From NCBI GenBank assembly GCA_000702025.1, contig JNKJ01000028.1:1-62989 (forward strand): DNA of 62,989 nt, written 5' to 3'. The notes under the pieces were generated by a model, which was given only the letters and a program-made list of their open reading frames with translations, was not told the DNA's origin and did not search any database. The first letter of the stretch is position 1, and the number at the start of each line of letters is the position of its first letter. The position numbers and the translations under genes were made by a program. This DNA is from Blautia schinkii DSM 10518. GTDB lineage: Bacteria > Bacillota > Clostridia > Lachnospirales > Lachnospiraceae. This document shows positions 1 to 9,428 of the stretch, in pieces.

Positions 1-293
1 AATAGAAAAAGGATTCCAGATACGTTTTGGATAAGGATGCAGAGCGAAAGGAGGTGAGCCGGGAACGCAGTAGAAAAATAAGATAGTAAGGCCCCCCAGG
101 GAGATTGTGAGCTTTTCTATAAGACTCAATCTAAAAAAACACTACCGAACTGGGAATACTCCATTAAAAATAATTTTACTCGTCAGAGCTGTTCCAGAGC
201 ATTTTGGGTTGTATTTTCCTGTCGCATATTGTATGATTAGACTGATACTTTTCATTTAGAGGGGAAAAGGATAAATAAAGGGGGAAAGAATAT
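1..293. other. Left-edge non-coding stretch
   Basis: No gene is supported here. A strong Shine-Dalgarno-like AAAGGAGGTGA lies near position 48-58, but the GTG frame behind it closes after about ten codons, so it is probably a remnant or chance. The last bases hold the ribosome site (AAAGGGGGAAAG) of the deacetylase that starts at 294. Confidence 0.5.
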
Positions 294-1613
294 ATGCCAG
301 GCCGTAAACCACGTACAAGCCGGGTATTGATTCTCATCTCTGTCATACTGTGCCTGATTTTCGGAGCAACGCTTACGCAGTCCTCCGCAAGTCCGTCACC
401 TATCGCAGAGGGGAAAATGCCTGACATGTTCGTAGCAAATGATGTAGATGACTCTGTTTTTACATCACAAGGCACCGTGGCAGTTGACAATGACTTTTCA
501 GATAGTTCCAAGGCTGAGGCCGAAGCGCCGGATCCGACTGAGGAACCATCCGCGACAGAAACGCCAACACCCGCACAAGAACCTGCAGAAGAGGAAATCT
601 TCGCAGATGCCTCACCAGAAGCCGCCAAGGGAGTATGGACGGCGAACGGCAGTAATTGGATGTTCCTTGTGGACGGCAACGCTTTCACAGGATGGCTCTC
701 TGATACGGACGGCAAACGATATTTCTTTGACAATAACGGTATCATGCAGACCGGCTGGCTGGATGAGGGAGGCAAACGCTACTACCTTAATCTGGATGGC
801 ATTATGCAGACTGGTGATGTCACAATAGGCAAGGAAACTTATCATTTCCTGGATGACGGTTCGCTGGAGGGGTTTGTTCCCGAAGCCACACCGACACCAA
901 AGCCGAAGAAAAAGAAAGAGACTGCCAAGGACACAAAGGATACAAAAAACTCATCTGATAAGAAAAACGATTCCAAAAAAGACAAAAAAGACGCAGACAA
1001 ATCAAAGGATAAAAAACGGAAAACCATCGCACTCACCTTTGATGATGGTCCCAGCTCCTTTACTGACAGACTGCTGGACTGCCTGGAAGAAAACAATGCA
1101 AAAGCCACCTTCTTTATGGTGGGCCAGGAGATTGCTAATTTCCCGGAGACTGTAAAACGTATGGATGCGCTGGGCCATGAGCTGGGCAATCATACATACA
1201 GCCATCTTGATCTTACTTCACTCAGTGCGGAGGATATTTCTCAGCAGATTGGAGGCACTGATCAGTCACTGCTTGAGCTGGTTGGACATGGGGCTTCTGT
1301 ATTACGGCCTCCGTATGGTTCGATCAATGATGCTGTAGTGGCAGAGGTAGGAACTCCGATGATCATCTGGTCTGTGGATACTCTTGACTGGGATACCCTG
1401 GATGTGGACCAGACAGTAGAGACAGTAATGGATAACGCACAGGATGGTGCGATCATTCTTATGCATGACATTTACGAAACCTCTGTTGAGGCTGCTGAGA
1501 TCATTATTCCAAGACTGATTGAAGAGGGGTATGATTTGGTAACTGTGCACGAGCTTGCAGAAGCTCATGGGGTAGACTTAAAACCAGGAATCGCATACGG
1601 TGCATTAAATTAA
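294..1613 (+). CDS. Peptidoglycan/polysaccharide deacetylase with cell-wall-binding repeats
   Basis: A secreted NodB-fold deacetylase of 439 residues, expected to remove acetyl groups from cell-wall glycan or another polysaccharide outside the cell. An N-terminal hydrophobic signal/anchor (about 10-30) is followed by an acidic Pro/Thr/Glu linker, then three to four choline/glucan-binding type repeats (about 112-195; GWLSDTDGKRYFF, GWLDEGGKRYYL), a very Lys-rich linker (200-245) and the catalytic domain (245-430). All NodB motifs are visible: TFDDGP, the metal-binding HTYSH, RPPYG, the DTLDW region and LMHD. The start follows AAAGGGGG at a good distance. The gene stands alone and converges on the next gene across a shared terminator. 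Family assignment is firm; the exact substrate is not shown. Confidence 0.93.
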   Translation: MPGRKPRTSRVLILISVILCLIFGATLTQSSASPSPIAEGKMPDMFVANDVDDSVFTSQGTVAVDNDFSDSSKAEAEAPDPTEEPSATETPTPAQEPAEEEIFADASPEAAKGVWTANGSNWMFLVDGNAFTGWLSDTDGKRYFFDNNGIMQTGWLDEGGKRYYLNLDGIMQTGDVTIGKETYHFLDDGSLEGFVPEATPTPKPKKKKETAKDTKDTKNSSDKKNDSKKDKKDADKSKDKKRKTIALTFDDGPSSFTDRLLDCLEENNAKATFFMVGQEIANFPETVKRMDALGHELGNHTYSHLDLTSLSAEDISQQIGGTDQSLLELVGHGASVLRPPYGSINDAVVAEVGTPMIIWSVDTLDWDTLDVDQTVETVMDNAQDGAIILMHDIYETSVEAAEIIIPRLIEEGYDLVTVHELAEAHGVDLKPGIAYGALN

Positions 1614-1623
1614 ATCACACGAT

Positions 1624-1665
1624 AAAAAGAGCTTCGAACCATTTAGGTCCGAAGCTCTTCTTTCC
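1624..1665. terminator. Bidirectional terminator between converging genes
   Basis: An inverted repeat (AGAGCTTCGAACC / GGTCCGAAGCTCT) with A-rich and T-rich flanks on the two sides sits between two converging stop codons, so it can end transcription in both directions. Confidence 0.85.
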
Positions 1666-1673
1666 ACTCTCTT

Positions 1674-2615
1674 TTACTCTAGTAGGCTGCTGTGAACGTA
1701 TGCGGTCTGGCCTTCATATTCAATCTGAATCCATTCACCGTCTACGCCTTTTTTCTCAACCTGATCACCGGCTGAAAGTCCGCCAATGATTTCAGCCTCA
1801 CTGTCTGCCGCTGCACGGACATTACACTCGTCCGTAGCTGTCAGCATTGTACCATTTTCTACTGTTACCGATGCACTTGCATCCTCCCCAAGACCTGCAA
1901 GGAACTCTGCCAAAGCCGGATCATCCGCCTGAGCCTGATCATACTGCTTCTTGATATCGGATCTCAGGTTCACAACATCTTCGTCCGACTGCTGCTGTTC
2001 CGTAACATATGCCGAAATCATGGTATCATCATTTGCACTGCCGTCAATCTTATAATTGCCGTCACTGTCCTTCACCACATAGAGCCAGCTAAGCGCCGGC
2101 ACCTTCGTAGTGATGCCCTTACAAATATAATCAAAGCTGGCATATACTACATAGGAATCCTCTGTCAGTCCCTGCTTGGTGTAGACATCGCCCACTTCAT
2201 ACCCTTCGATATAATCCTTTGCATTGGTGATTTTCGACTCGTCGGACGGCGTCAAATCATCCACAAGAGTCTTTAGCGTTGCAATATCTTTTTCCCCCAG
2301 AGCCTTGTAATAGCTCTCAATTAATCCGGTAATCTCCGAATTACTTTTTTCCATGGGATTGGCGTTTTCTTTCTTCCCGTCGTTAGTCTCCCCACCTTGT
2401 GCCGGAGAAGAAGGAACATTTCCCTGGTTGCCCTTAGATGTCGACTGATCGTCAGATGTCTGTTGATCTGACGTCTGCTGCGGATCGGAATTACCCTTCT
2501 TACTTCCGATGCAGGCACGAACACCAAAGAACAATACAGCCACGATTATCAAAACCACCCCGCCCAACATAAAATAGCGGAGATTATCTGACAACCATTC
2601 TCTAAAATTGTCCAA
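1674..2615 (-). CDS. Membrane-anchored SH3-domain protein
   Basis: A 313-residue protein with an N-terminal membrane segment (about 14-35, GGVVLIIVAVLFFGV), a low-complexity Gln/Ser/Thr/Asp linker (40-95), a middle domain of mixed alpha/beta character resembling NTF2-like folds (about 100-230) and a C-terminal bacterial SH3 domain (about 250-313, with NVRAAADSEAEIIG and AYVHSSLL). SH3_3 domains usually bind cell wall or peptides outside the membrane. I chose TTG at 2615 as start because AAGGAGG lies 8 bases upstream; the frame stays open further upstream only by running into the tRNA gene. A cell-envelope role is inferred; no partner is visible. Confidence 0.8.
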   Translation of the reverse strand: MDNFREWLSDNLRYFMLGGVVLIIVAVLFFGVRACIGSKKGNSDPQQTSDQQTSDDQSTSKGNQGNVPSSPAQGGETNDGKKENANPMEKSNSEITGLIESYYKALGEKDIATLKTLVDDLTPSDESKITNAKDYIEGYEVGDVYTKQGLTEDSYVVYASFDYICKGITTKVPALSWLYVVKDSDGNYKIDGSANDDTMISAYVTEQQQSDEDVVNLRSDIKKQYDQAQADDPALAEFLAGLGEDASASVTVENGTMLTATDECNVRAAADSEAEIIGGLSAGDQVEKKGVDGEWIQIEYEGQTAYVHSSLLE

Positions 2616-2670
2616 GTTCTTGTCCTCCTTATGATACAACGCACCGGAACGAACCAAACGTTCCAGGCAG

Positions 2671-2742
2671 CACACCTGAAGGGAATCGAACCCCCGCACA
2701 TGGTACCGGAAACCACTGCTCTATCCACTGAGCTACAGGTGC
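2671..2742 (-). tRNA. tRNA-Arg (anticodon CCG)
   Basis: The minus strand folds into a full cloverleaf: acceptor stem GCACCTG / CAGGTGT (first pair G-U), D arm GCTC-AGTGGATA-GAGC, anticodon stem GTGGT/ACCAT with loop TTCCGGT (anticodon CCG, reading CGG), and T arm with loop TTCGATT. CCA is not encoded. The anticodon sets the identity as arginine. Confidence 0.93.
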
Positions 2743-2807
2743 ATAATTGTGAATCAATTTCCCAACCCCTCAGGAAGTTGATTCTGCCGGGCTTTCGCCC
2801 GTGTGAG

Positions 2808-2835
2808 TACATAATTTGCAAGATGAAATTGTCAA
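2808..2835 (-). promoter_or_regulatory. Sigma-A type promoter of the tRNA-Arg gene
   Basis: On the minus strand a perfect -35 TTGACA and a -10 TATGTA are separated by 16 bases, about 65 bases before the tRNA. A small GGGC-TTTC-GCCC hairpin lies in the leader between promoter and tRNA. Confidence 0.65.
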
Positions 2836-3110
2836 AGTTGCACTTCTAAGATGATATTAATATTATCACAGAAAGCATAAAATGTAAAGTTTTTTTTGGA
2901 ACGTACACAAATCTCTGAAAGTAAAGAAAAATAGGTGATATTTTTAATTATTGTCGTTATAAAATTAATAAATGAATCAGCGAAATATCTATATACACTT
3001 CAACAAATTTATAATCTATCGGTGTCTATGATCTATCGGAGTCTTCCTAGTGAAATCGCGCGCCATATCCTCCATGACGCGCGATTCAAAGACAAGCCGA
3101 ATCAACAGCC
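2836..3110. other. Non-coding spacer with a GC-rich inverted repeat
   Basis: AT-rich spacer with no supported gene. A 9-bp inverted repeat (AATCGCGCG / CGCGCGATT) at 3054-3062 and 3078-3086 lies just past the end of the upstream transporter gene and may act as a 3' end or stabilising hairpin; it lacks a clear T tract on the minus strand. Confidence 0.5.
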
Positions 3111-4733
3111 TTATTTCTCCTGCAAACTACCCGATTTCATCTTAATCACAAACAATACACCCAGCATCAGTACAATACCCACTGGCAGTGCTATCCATGC
3201 TGTCTGTACAAATCCGGCCACGATATATGTAATAAAAGAAATCACAGCGGCCACGATTGCATATGGAAGCTGCGTGGACACATGATTCACATGGTCGCAT
3301 TGGGCACCCGCCGAAGCCATGATCGTGGTATCAGAAATTGGCGAACAATGGTCACCACATACGGCACCTGCCATACAAGCAGAGATAGAGATGATCATCA
3401 GGTTCTCATTCGTATTTGCAAAAACAGCCACCACAATCGGAATGAGGATACCAAAGGTTCCCCAGGAAGTACCTGTCGCAAAAGCCAGGAAGCAGCCTAC
3501 AAGGAATACGATTGCAGGAAGAAGCTTCATGAATCCACCGGCTGCGGACTCCATTGCATTTCCTACAAATACAGCAGCACCCAGGCTATCTGTCATAGCC
3601 TTTAAGGTCCAGGCAAAGGTAAGAATAAGGATTGCCGGAACCATAGCCTTAAATCCGTCCGGAATACAAGCCATACAATCACGGAAAGAAAGCACACGGC
3701 GTACCAGGTAAAGAATCACTGTGATCACCAGGCCGAAAAAGCTTCCCAGAGCCAAACCAACAGATGCGTCACTCTGTGAAAAAGCAGTCACAAAGTCAGC
3801 GCCGCTGAAAAATCCACCGGTATAGATCATACCTATAACGCAGCATACCACCAGGCACAGAATCGGGATTACCAGATCCAGAACCTTTCCTCTCGGATTA
3901 CCTGCAGATTCATTTTCTGCGTTTGCGTAAGGACGTCCCTCTGTGGTATAAAGGTCACCCTTGAGGGCATTTTTCTCATGTACGCTCATAGCGCCGAACT
4001 CTGTTTTCATCAGCACCATTCCTACCATCATCACAATGGTCAGCAGTGCGTAGAAGTTATAAGGAATCGCACGGACAAAGATAGAAAGTCCATCCTCACC
4101 CTCAACAAAACCGCTGACTGCAGCAGCCCATGAGGAAATCGGAGCGATAATACAAACCGGCGCTGCCGTGGCATCGATCAGATAAGCCAGCTTCGCGCGG
4201 GAAACATGGTGCTTGTCGGTGACAGGACGCATAACACTTCCCACTGTCAGACAGTTAAAGTAGTCGTCAATGAAAATCAGCACACCGAGAACAATCGTAG
4301 CCAGCTCCGCGCCGACCCTGCTCTTAATATGCTTACCTGCCCAGCGCCCGAACGCAGCCGAACCGCCAGCCCGGTTCATGAGGCACACCATCGCGCCAAG
4401 GATTACCAGGAACACCAGGATTCCCACATTATAGCTGTCGGAAAGCACACTGATGATACCGCCGCTGAAAATCTGTACTACGGTTCCTTCAAAGCTGAAG
4501 CCTGAGTAAAACAGAGCTCCTACAAGGATACCGATAAACAAAGAGCTGTAAACCTCTTTGGTGATCAGGGCCAGGGCAATCGCCACGATGGGCGGCACCA
4601 ATGCCCAGAAGGTTGCATACATAGCCGGCTGAGCCGCCTCTTCTTCTGCTGCCAGAACTGTCAGTGGGCAGGCGAGAATAAACATCATCGCCGTCATAAG
4701 ACCGGTCAGCAGTCTTTTTCTCTTAAATTGCAT
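3111..4733 (-). CDS. lysW: NhaC-family transporter, probable lysine transporter
   Basis: A 540-residue polytopic protein of the NhaC Na+/H+ antiporter family with a hydrophobic N terminus and many membrane segments; family signatures include the polar stretch FIDDYFNCLTVGSVMRPV and GDHCSPISDTTIM. Members were once all called sodium/proton antiporters. This one is preceded by a lysine riboswitch with its own terminator hairpin, so it most likely imports lysine, as predicted for riboswitch-linked NhaC proteins (LysW) in other Firmicutes. The start follows GAGGGAGG. It forms a single-gene unit. The transporter family is firm; lysine specificity is inferred from its regulation only. Confidence 0.85.
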   Translation of the reverse strand: MQFKRKRLLTGLMTAMMFILACPLTVLAAEEEAAQPAMYATFWALVPPIVAIALALITKEVYSSLFIGILVGALFYSGFSFEGTVVQIFSGGIISVLSDSYNVGILVFLVILGAMVCLMNRAGGSAAFGRWAGKHIKSRVGAELATIVLGVLIFIDDYFNCLTVGSVMRPVTDKHHVSRAKLAYLIDATAAPVCIIAPISSWAAAVSGFVEGEDGLSIFVRAIPYNFYALLTIVMMVGMVLMKTEFGAMSVHEKNALKGDLYTTEGRPYANAENESAGNPRGKVLDLVIPILCLVVCCVIGMIYTGGFFSGADFVTAFSQSDASVGLALGSFFGLVITVILYLVRRVLSFRDCMACIPDGFKAMVPAILILTFAWTLKAMTDSLGAAVFVGNAMESAAGGFMKLLPAIVFLVGCFLAFATGTSWGTFGILIPIVVAVFANTNENLMIISISACMAGAVCGDHCSPISDTTIMASAGAQCDHVNHVSTQLPYAIVAAVISFITYIVAGFVQTAWIALPVGIVLMLGVLFVIKMKSGSLQEK

Positions 4734-4783
4734 TTTTTCTTCCTCCCTCTTTCGTCTGATACAAAATGTTTCCTGCCATTATA

Positions 4784-4834
4784 GAAAAATGCCATGGACT
4801 TCATTCCTTTTGGGAACACATCCATGGCATAAAG
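4784..4834 (-). terminator. Riboswitch-controlled terminator before the transporter
   Basis: On the minus strand TGCCATGGA ... TCCATGGCA forms a strong stem followed by TTTTTCT, between the lysine aptamer and the start codon. It is the expected expression platform that stops transcription when ligand is bound. Confidence 0.85.
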
Positions 4835-4857
4835 CGGTCAAGTATACTCTAAAACCT

Positions 4858-5020
4858 ACGATAGCGCTCCACTATAGTGACAGTACGCCGCATCTTCTGC
4901 GTCGTCCCAGAGTTCTGCCTGCTGGCTGCCAGAACCCTTCGGCAGTGTTCCCTTTTTTTCCGGACGGCTGCCAACACCTGTTGTGCCCGGAAATACTGAT
5001 GAACCCTGCGCCTCTATCTT
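4858..5020 (-). ncRNA. Lysine riboswitch (L box)
   Basis: Read on the minus strand, the leader carries the conserved blocks of the lysine aptamer in order: GATAGAGGCGCAGG, then CAGTA, GGGAACACTGCCGAAGGG, CTGGGACGA, and ACTGTCACTATAGTGGAGCGCTATC. The closing helix pairs GATAG (5014-5018) with CTATC (4860-4864). A terminator hairpin follows, so control is at transcription level, and excess lysine should turn the transporter off. Confidence 0.92.
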
Positions 5021-5125
5021 TAACATTTGTATTCAGTTGTAGTATGTGACTAATGTAACAGCTTTCCTGTCAAATAGCAATACCTTTTCTTATTTTTCCA
5101 CATTTTTTATAATAGTTTAGTGCTC

Positions 5126-5974
5126 TCAATTGTTAGCATTTTTCCAATCAAAACGGTATACTACATAATTATTTGTCTGCGCAATAGGCTCACAGCCCGC
5201 CTTCATGAAATACTTATGGTTCCTTAAGGTAACAGGAAGTACCAGATAATCGGTCCTGGTCTTTCTCAGTGCATAACGGAACTTCTTTAATCGTACCTTC
5301 TGCTCATAATAAACCACATCCATGATCACCCTCTGCCTGCGGTACCAGGAACTCTTCTCATTAATCTTTCCTGCCACCGTGCTTCCGGCTCTGTAAAGGA
5401 CGGCATTCCTGTTAAGCACAAGCTGCAAGGATGCGTCATACTGCCTTGCCAGAGTATTCAGATCATTGCTGAACACCACTCTCGGGTTCTCCTTCTCACT
5501 GTCCTCATGGATTACAGAACACACTGCTCTGAGGTCATCCGGCACCTTATAGAGATTGTCCGCCATGGCGAAGTTTTGTGTCACACCCGGGATTGGCGTG
5601 CCCACAGCCACGATCACTCCTGCCAGAATAAGCGCCACAATCGTCTTTCCCCACTTGTTTTTCACGGCAAACACCAGGCGCACTGCATAATATGCCACTC
5701 CCGGTACTACCGGCAGAATCCAGAAAAAGCGATAATATTCATTTTCAAAATTTACTTTTGGAACTATATATTTTACAAAAAACGGATTATATACCGTCAA
5801 TATCAGAAAGATGGTATAACCTATGAAAATCCCTGCCTCCTTTTTTCTGTGGCAGCAAAGACTCCACACAACCCCTGCGGCAAATAATACCAGAAAAAGG
5901 CAGCCGCCCCAGTATTGCTTCAGGCATACCTGTACAAACCTTAGCCCCAGTTCTTCAATTGTAACGTCAGCCAT
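5126..5974 (-). CDS. C-terminal part of a DUF6077-like membrane protein
   Basis: A 282-residue protein with four to five membrane segments in its first 140 residues (for example LFLVLFAAGVVWSL, VALILAGVIVAVGT), then a soluble tail. It lies exactly in frame with the gene just upstream: the sequence reads ...GCA TCA TGA ATA GGA GTA AAT ATG GCT..., so one TGA separates the two. Read through, the joined protein would be about 639 residues, a size typical of the DUF6077 membrane family, which I think this is. An AGGAG precedes the ATG, so the second half could be made separately. Function unknown; last gene of the molybdenum hydroxylase operon. Confidence 0.6.
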   Translation of the reverse strand: MADVTIEELGLRFVQVCLKQYWGGCLFLVLFAAGVVWSLCCHRKKEAGIFIGYTIFLILTVYNPFFVKYIVPKVNFENEYYRFFWILPVVPGVAYYAVRLVFAVKNKWGKTIVALILAGVIVAVGTPIPGVTQNFAMADNLYKVPDDLRAVCSVIHEDSEKENPRVVFSNDLNTLARQYDASLQLVLNRNAVLYRAGSTVAGKINEKSSWYRRQRVIMDVVYYEQKVRLKKFRYALRKTRTDYLVLPVTLRNHKYFMKAGCEPIAQTNNYVVYRFDWKNANN

Positions 5975-5986
5975 ATTTACTCCTAT

Positions 5987-7045
5987 TCATGATGCCCTTA
6001 ATGTCAGCCACCCCATCTTCGTACTAAAATACAGGACAGCATAGAGAATGGTCGGCAGCATACAGATGACATAGGGAATCAATTTAGAAAATTGTTTTCT
6101 CACCAAAAGTATGGGAAGGATTCCCGCACTCACTGCTGCCGGTAAAATGATTGCCGAACCAGAAAAAGCCACTGCACTGGCCGAAGCTAAAAATAGCACA
6201 ACCCACAGATTCCTGTCCTTATAATTCTGCCAGAACAAGATACTACAGCACAACACGACCGGAATGGATATATTTGCCAGCAGTGCTTTTCCTTCATAGG
6301 CTCTTGTAAAGAAAAACGTACCCGGCGTGTAAATCGTATACGAAAAAAGCTGCATCAGACACACAAAGCATACCATCAGATCTGCCTGCTTTTTCCCGCC
6401 TTTAAAGAGACGTTTCCCAAGCTTATAGATCACAAGATTTGCCATCAGTACGTTAATTAAGGACATCACGACCTTAGACTGTATTAAGGGATGCAGCCCA
6501 AGCAGCCGGCACCAGACCGCGTTGTTCATAGGATATGCAGAAAAAATATATCTCGCCTGGAACTTTTTGAGCAAAAGACCATTATAAGGATTATAACGTC
6601 CCAGCGTATCCGTATATACTGAGGTACTTACCGTACCCACATAGTACGCGGCATCCACGGTAGTGTCCTGGTAAAAAACAACAATCATACACTGAAGGAG
6701 CAGCACCACCCCCACCAACAGAAGAAGCCAGGAATGGTCCTTTCGGATATCAGAAATCCTCCTTGTCTGCTGTCTCCAATTTTTATGAAGCAGCCACACC
6801 GCACAGACCACTATAACTGCCAGTAAAACAGCCCAAACTATAGCGAGCACGGTAAGCCGTACCCACAAAAGCGTCATAGGCACGGCCACAGCCTCAAATA
6901 CAGTAAAATAGCAGAGATATCCCAGCACAAGCGCCGAGGCGGTATCTTCCTTCATCTTCAGTACACGCATCAGCAACCCGCCGATACAAAAAAACACTGT
7001 AAGCTGTATGAGGATACCCATACATGCTATCACTAATTCACGCAT
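5987..7045 (-). CDS. N-terminal part of a DUF6077-like multi-pass membrane protein
   Basis: A 352-residue, very hydrophobic protein with about nine membrane segments (for example IACMGILIQLTVFFCIGG, LLLVGVVLLLQCMIVVFY). The conserved-looking external stretch DTTVDAAYYVGTVSTSVYTD and the overall topology resemble DUF6077 proteins, which look like GT-C type membrane enzymes, but no activity is known. It overlaps the Mo-subunit gene by 8 bases, so it is translationally linked to that operon. It ends at a TGA that is in frame with the next gene, which suggests one gene broken by a nonsense change or deliberately made in two pieces. A role with the hydroxylase is only suggested by linkage. Confidence 0.6.
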   Translation of the reverse strand: MRELVIACMGILIQLTVFFCIGGLLMRVLKMKEDTASALVLGYLCYFTVFEAVAVPMTLLWVRLTVLAIVWAVLLAVIVVCAVWLLHKNWRQQTRRISDIRKDHSWLLLLVGVVLLLQCMIVVFYQDTTVDAAYYVGTVSTSVYTDTLGRYNPYNGLLLKKFQARYIFSAYPMNNAVWCRLLGLHPLIQSKVVMSLINVLMANLVIYKLGKRLFKGGKKQADLMVCFVCLMQLFSYTIYTPGTFFFTRAYEGKALLANISIPVVLCCSILFWQNYKDRNLWVVLFLASASAVAFSGSAIILPAAVSAGILPILLVRKQFSKLIPYVICMLPTILYAVLYFSTKMGWLTLRAS

Positions 7046-9428
7046 TTGATTCCTGCTCTCCTGCTTCTTTTTTGAGAATTCCCATTGCTACCTTTTCCGG
7101 GGTAATGGGAAGCTCACGCACACGCACGCCTGTGGCATTATAAACTGCGTCTGCCACAGCCGGACACGGCGTATCAATGACAAGCTCTCCGATGGATTTC
7201 GCACCGAAAGGCCCGCTCTCCTCATAGCTGCATTCAAATTCCACCCGGATATCCCCGATATCCTGCCGGGACGGAATCTTATACTGCATAAACGAATTGT
7301 TGCGGATCACACCCTTGTCTGAATACTGTACATCCTCATAAAGGGCCATTCCGATTCCCTGGGCAATACCGCCCTCGGTCTGAACCCGGGCAAGGTTGGT
7401 GTTGATCGGTGTACCGCAGTCAACCACAGCCACATAATCCACGACCTGAGTTTTCCCTGTTTCCTTGTCAACCTCCACCTCAGCCATGCCGACCATAAAC
7501 GGCGGCGGCGAAATCGGTGAGGAATAAGTCCTTGTCACCTGCAGCTCCCGGGAATTTCCGCAGGTTCCCTTAATTGCGATATCTTTTAATGAAACCCGCT
7601 TTGTACCGCTATCTTCGGCTTCATTCTTACCTGCAGCCTCACGACCGCCCACCACTTCACAGTTATCTGACGTCTCACTGTCTGCGGTTTCACGATAGCT
7701 TACATATTCTCCGTCAAAATCCACTTTATCCGCGTCAACACCAAGCATAGACGCACCAAGCCCACAGATTTTCTCCCGAAGGTCTGCACATGCCTGTACC
7801 ACGGCGTTTCCGGTAGTGTAGGTGGTGGCTGACGCATAGGAGCCGGAATCATACGGTGAAATATCCGTATCCACGCCAAAAGCCACAATATTTTCCATCT
7901 TAGTGTCCAGACAGTCGGCGGCCATCTGCACCAGAATGGTATCACATCCGGTTCCCATGTCTGTACATCCAAGTCCCAGTGTATAGGAACCATCCTCATT
8001 GAGCTTCAGCTCGGCGCTTCCCACATCCACGCCTGCGATGGAGGAGCCCTGCATTCCCATAGCCACGCCCACACCGCGCACCTTACCGTTGCCCATATCA
8101 CGGAACGGATATTTGGCATCCCAGTCCATCATTTCCTTTGCCTTTGCAAGGCAGCGGTCCATGGAACAGCTCGGAGCGGTCGGGCAGTCGCCGTAAGCCG
8201 GGAGTGGTTCTCCCTCCATAGGCATATTCAGCTCGCGGATTTTCACAGGGTCCATGCCCATCTTGGCCGCAAGCTCATTCACCGCGGATTCCACTGCATA
8301 GATACCCTGGGTAGCGCCATAACCCCGGTATGCACCGGAAGCCTGGACATTTGTATAAACCACATCGTAGGCAAAGCGGTATGCTTCTGTATGGCGGTAA
8401 AGCGCAATGGACTTATGTCCGCTTAAGCCCACGGTTGTGGGACTGTGCTCGCCATAAGCGCCGCCGTTTGAAAGAGTATAAACATCAAGGGCCTTCACGA
8501 TTCCGTTTTCGTCCGCTCCGGCACGCACACGGATTTCCATCTCATGGCGCGGAGAGGAACAAATCATGGACTCATATCTGGAGTACACGATCTTTGAGGG
8601 ACGCTTCGTAAGCCAAGTGACAATGGCTGGATAAATCTCGCAGACTGCTGTCTGCTTTGCCCCGAAGCCACCGCCGATACGCGGCTTGACCACTCTGATC
8701 TTAGACGCCGGGATATCCAGTGCATTCCCCAGAATCCTTTTTACATGAAAAGGAATCTGCGTGGAGGACATGACATTGAGACGTCCGAAATGGTCAATAT
8801 GACAGTAAGTACGGAAGGTCTCCATCATGGTCTGCTGATTCGGTCTGGTGCGGTAGGTATAGTCAACCGTATATCTGCATGACGCAAGCAGCGCGTCCAC
8901 ATCACCCTTTTCTTCTATATTAGAAGCACAAAGATTGCGCTTATTGTCAGCACCCACAGGCACCTTTGCCTCCCAGTCATCTTCGGGATGCACAAGAATC
9001 GGATTATCCTTGGCCTTGTGGATATCCAGCACCGGAGCCTCCACACGGTATTTCACTTTGATACGTTTTAAGGCTTTGTCCACGGCCTGCTCTGTCTCTC
9101 CGGCCACAATTGCCACCGCATCACCCACAAAACGTAGATGACGGTCGAGAATCAGACGGTCATAGGGGCTTAACTCCGGATAGGTCTGCCCAGCCAGAGT
9201 AAAACGCTTCTTCGGTACATCCTTGTAGGTCAGCACACACACGATACCGCTTGTCTGAGCCGCGTTTCCTGTCTTGATTTCCTCCACCCAGGCATTGGCA
9301 TAGGGGCTTCTTAAAACCTTGACGATCAGACAGTCCTTTGGCGCAAGGTCATCGGTGTACACCGGCTTTCCGGTGACAAGAGCCATAGCGTCGGTTTTAC
9401 GAATCGGTTGATTTACATATTTCATCAC
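7038..9428 (-). CDS. Molybdenum hydroxylase (xanthine dehydrogenase family) Mo-binding subunit
   Basis: The 796-residue catalytic subunit of a three-subunit molybdenum hydroxylase of the xanthine dehydrogenase family, which hydroxylates purines or other N-heterocycles in the cytoplasm. The small N-terminal domain (from GKPVYTDDLAPKDCLIVKVLRS) and the large Mo-binding domains are complete: GGGFGAKQ, SGAYRGYGATQG, MGTGCD and, near the C terminus, GPFGAKSIGELV with the catalytic glutamate. Residues about 585-620 are an acidic, poorly conserved insert. It overlaps the Fe-S gene by 4 bases (ATGA) and the membrane gene by 8. Substrate is not shown: xanthine is the default, but this family is broad. 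No cofactor-maturation genes are nearby. Confidence 0.9.
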   Translation of the reverse strand: MMKYVNQPIRKTDAMALVTGKPVYTDDLAPKDCLIVKVLRSPYANAWVEEIKTGNAAQTSGIVCVLTYKDVPKKRFTLAGQTYPELSPYDRLILDRHLRFVGDAVAIVAGETEQAVDKALKRIKVKYRVEAPVLDIHKAKDNPILVHPEDDWEAKVPVGADNKRNLCASNIEEKGDVDALLASCRYTVDYTYRTRPNQQTMMETFRTYCHIDHFGRLNVMSSTQIPFHVKRILGNALDIPASKIRVVKPRIGGGFGAKQTAVCEIYPAIVTWLTKRPSKIVYSRYESMICSSPRHEMEIRVRAGADENGIVKALDVYTLSNGGAYGEHSPTTVGLSGHKSIALYRHTEAYRFAYDVVYTNVQASGAYRGYGATQGIYAVESAVNELAAKMGMDPVKIRELNMPMEGEPLPAYGDCPTAPSCSMDRCLAKAKEMMDWDAKYPFRDMGNGKVRGVGVAMGMQGSSIAGVDVGSAELKLNEDGSYTLGLGCTDMGTGCDTILVQMAADCLDTKMENIVAFGVDTDISPYDSGSYASATTYTTGNAVVQACADLREKICGLGASMLGVDADKVDFDGEYVSYRETADSETSDNCEVVGGREAAGKNEAEDSGTKRVSLKDIAIKGTCGNSRELQVTRTYSSPISPPPFMVGMAEVEVDKETGKTQVVDYVAVVDCGTPINTNLARVQTEGGIAQGIGMALYEDVQYSDKGVIRNNSFMQYKIPSRQDIGDIRVEFECSYEESGPFGAKSIGELVIDTPCPAVADAVYNATGVRVRELPITPEKVAMGILKKEAGEQESNA

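Noticed and set aside
40..110. AAAGGAGGTGA as a gene start or 16S rRNA end
   Set aside because: The frame closes within about ten codons and no rRNA sequence surrounds it.
5975..5989. TGA in the membrane gene as a selenocysteine codon
   Set aside because: No SECIS-like hairpin follows, and the family has no known selenocysteine; a stop or split gene is simpler.
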